A stretch of DNA of 64,000 nt, from positions 62,001 to 126,000 of the forward strand of contig JAFTVY010000055.1 of NCBI GenBank assembly GCA_017465545.1. Direction: 5' to 3'. This DNA is from Ruminiclostridium sp. Its GTDB lineage: Bacteria > Bacillota > Clostridia > Oscillospirales > Ruminococcaceae. Shown in pieces: positions 63,820 through 64,000 of the stretch (positions are counted from its first letter, which is position 1; the number at the start of each line of letters is the position of its first letter). The notes beneath the pieces are model-generated. The model was not told the origin of the DNA. It saw only the letters and a program-made list of their open reading frames with translations, and searched no databases. The position numbers were made by a program, and so were the translations under genes.

Positions 63820-64000
63820 TTTTTCTATCCTGTTCTATCAGAATTTTTACAGCCTCTACAGCTGTTTTTATAGCTCGTGTGCTGTCATGACATACCACAT
63901 CAGGAAGACCTTTTCTTGAACGCTCGAAATTCCACAAGGCGGTAAACACAGCACCTGCCCTTTTACCTCTTGCAAGGCATACCGAAAAGACAGACGCCGC
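63809..64000 (-). CDS. Unidentified protein, 5' end beyond the window
   Basis: The last 63 codons of a gene whose start is outside the window. The visible part contains the CLARGKRAGAVFTALWNFE stretch and ends in KILIEQDRKNGV. I do not recognise it. It is coupled to the HAD gene by an 11-nt overlap. Confidence 0.6.
   Translation of the reverse strand, partial: AASVFSVCLARGKRAGAVFTALWNFERSRKGLPDVVCHDSTRAIKTAVEAVKILIEQDRKNGV

Overview
The window reads as chromosome from a low-to-moderate G+C Gram-positive bacterium of the class Clostridia, most like a gut Ruminococcus/Oscillospiraceae relative. This placement is inferred from the gene content (membrane-anchored GH5 cellulase, full arginine operon, Mre/Min block, rplS-lepB-rbgA-rnhB block), from strong TTGACA/TATAAT promoters with 16-18 nt spacers, and from AGGAGG-type ribosome sites. 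No rRNA, CRISPR array, transposase or phage gene was seen. Almost all genes lie on the minus strand.

Layout. 1-10 kb: cell shape and division (minD fragment, PBP2, mreD, mreC, mreB), dut, a large U32 RNA-hydroxylase-type protein, zapA, and corA behind a structured leader. 10-20 kb: queH, a YcxB-like membrane protein, tex and a histidine phosphatase. A short plus-strand patch follows: an XRE regulator with a palindromic operator candidate, a 33-residue membrane peptide, a lipoprotein with a decayed C39 peptidase fold, and an XRE/repeat regulator broken by one in-frame TGA. tadA lies among them on the minus strand. 17-24 kb: pnp, rpsO, clpX, clpP, tig and a phosphoesterase, with leader structures before pnp and rpsO. 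24-32 kb: thrC, then rplS-lepB-rbgA-rnhB-yraN, a radical-SAM pair and an M50 protease. 32-41 kb: YegP-like protein, GH5 cellulase, U32 tRNA hydroxylase-type protein, mltG, 5-FCL, DJ-1, DUF2156, thymidylate kinase and a CDF metal exporter. 41-50 kb: an arginine operon transcribed argG-argH-GNAT-argC-argJ-argB-argD-argF, with ARG-box-like palindromes over the argG promoter. 50-53 kb (plus strand): XRE regulator, cadC and cadA with matching operators. 53-59 kb: dprA with a long linker, acyl-CoA synthetase, XRE-cupin regulator, ComEA-like protein and nth. 59-63 kb: an A+T-rich accessory stretch with a purine/uracil-type permease and a TIR-transmembrane protein, then tRNA-Lys, a DUF1540 protein, a HAD phosphatase and a fragment cut by the window end.

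Most of the window is ordinary core genome. The observations most worth following up are the corA leader (a 6+4 bp helix with tandem G-A mismatches, a 13-codon ORF and an SD-masking hairpin), the TIR-transmembrane protein beside the permease, the near-identical promoters flanking that permease, the dead C39-like lipoprotein, the arginine-operon GNAT and the DprA linker. No complete new multi-gene system could be demonstrated by reading alone.
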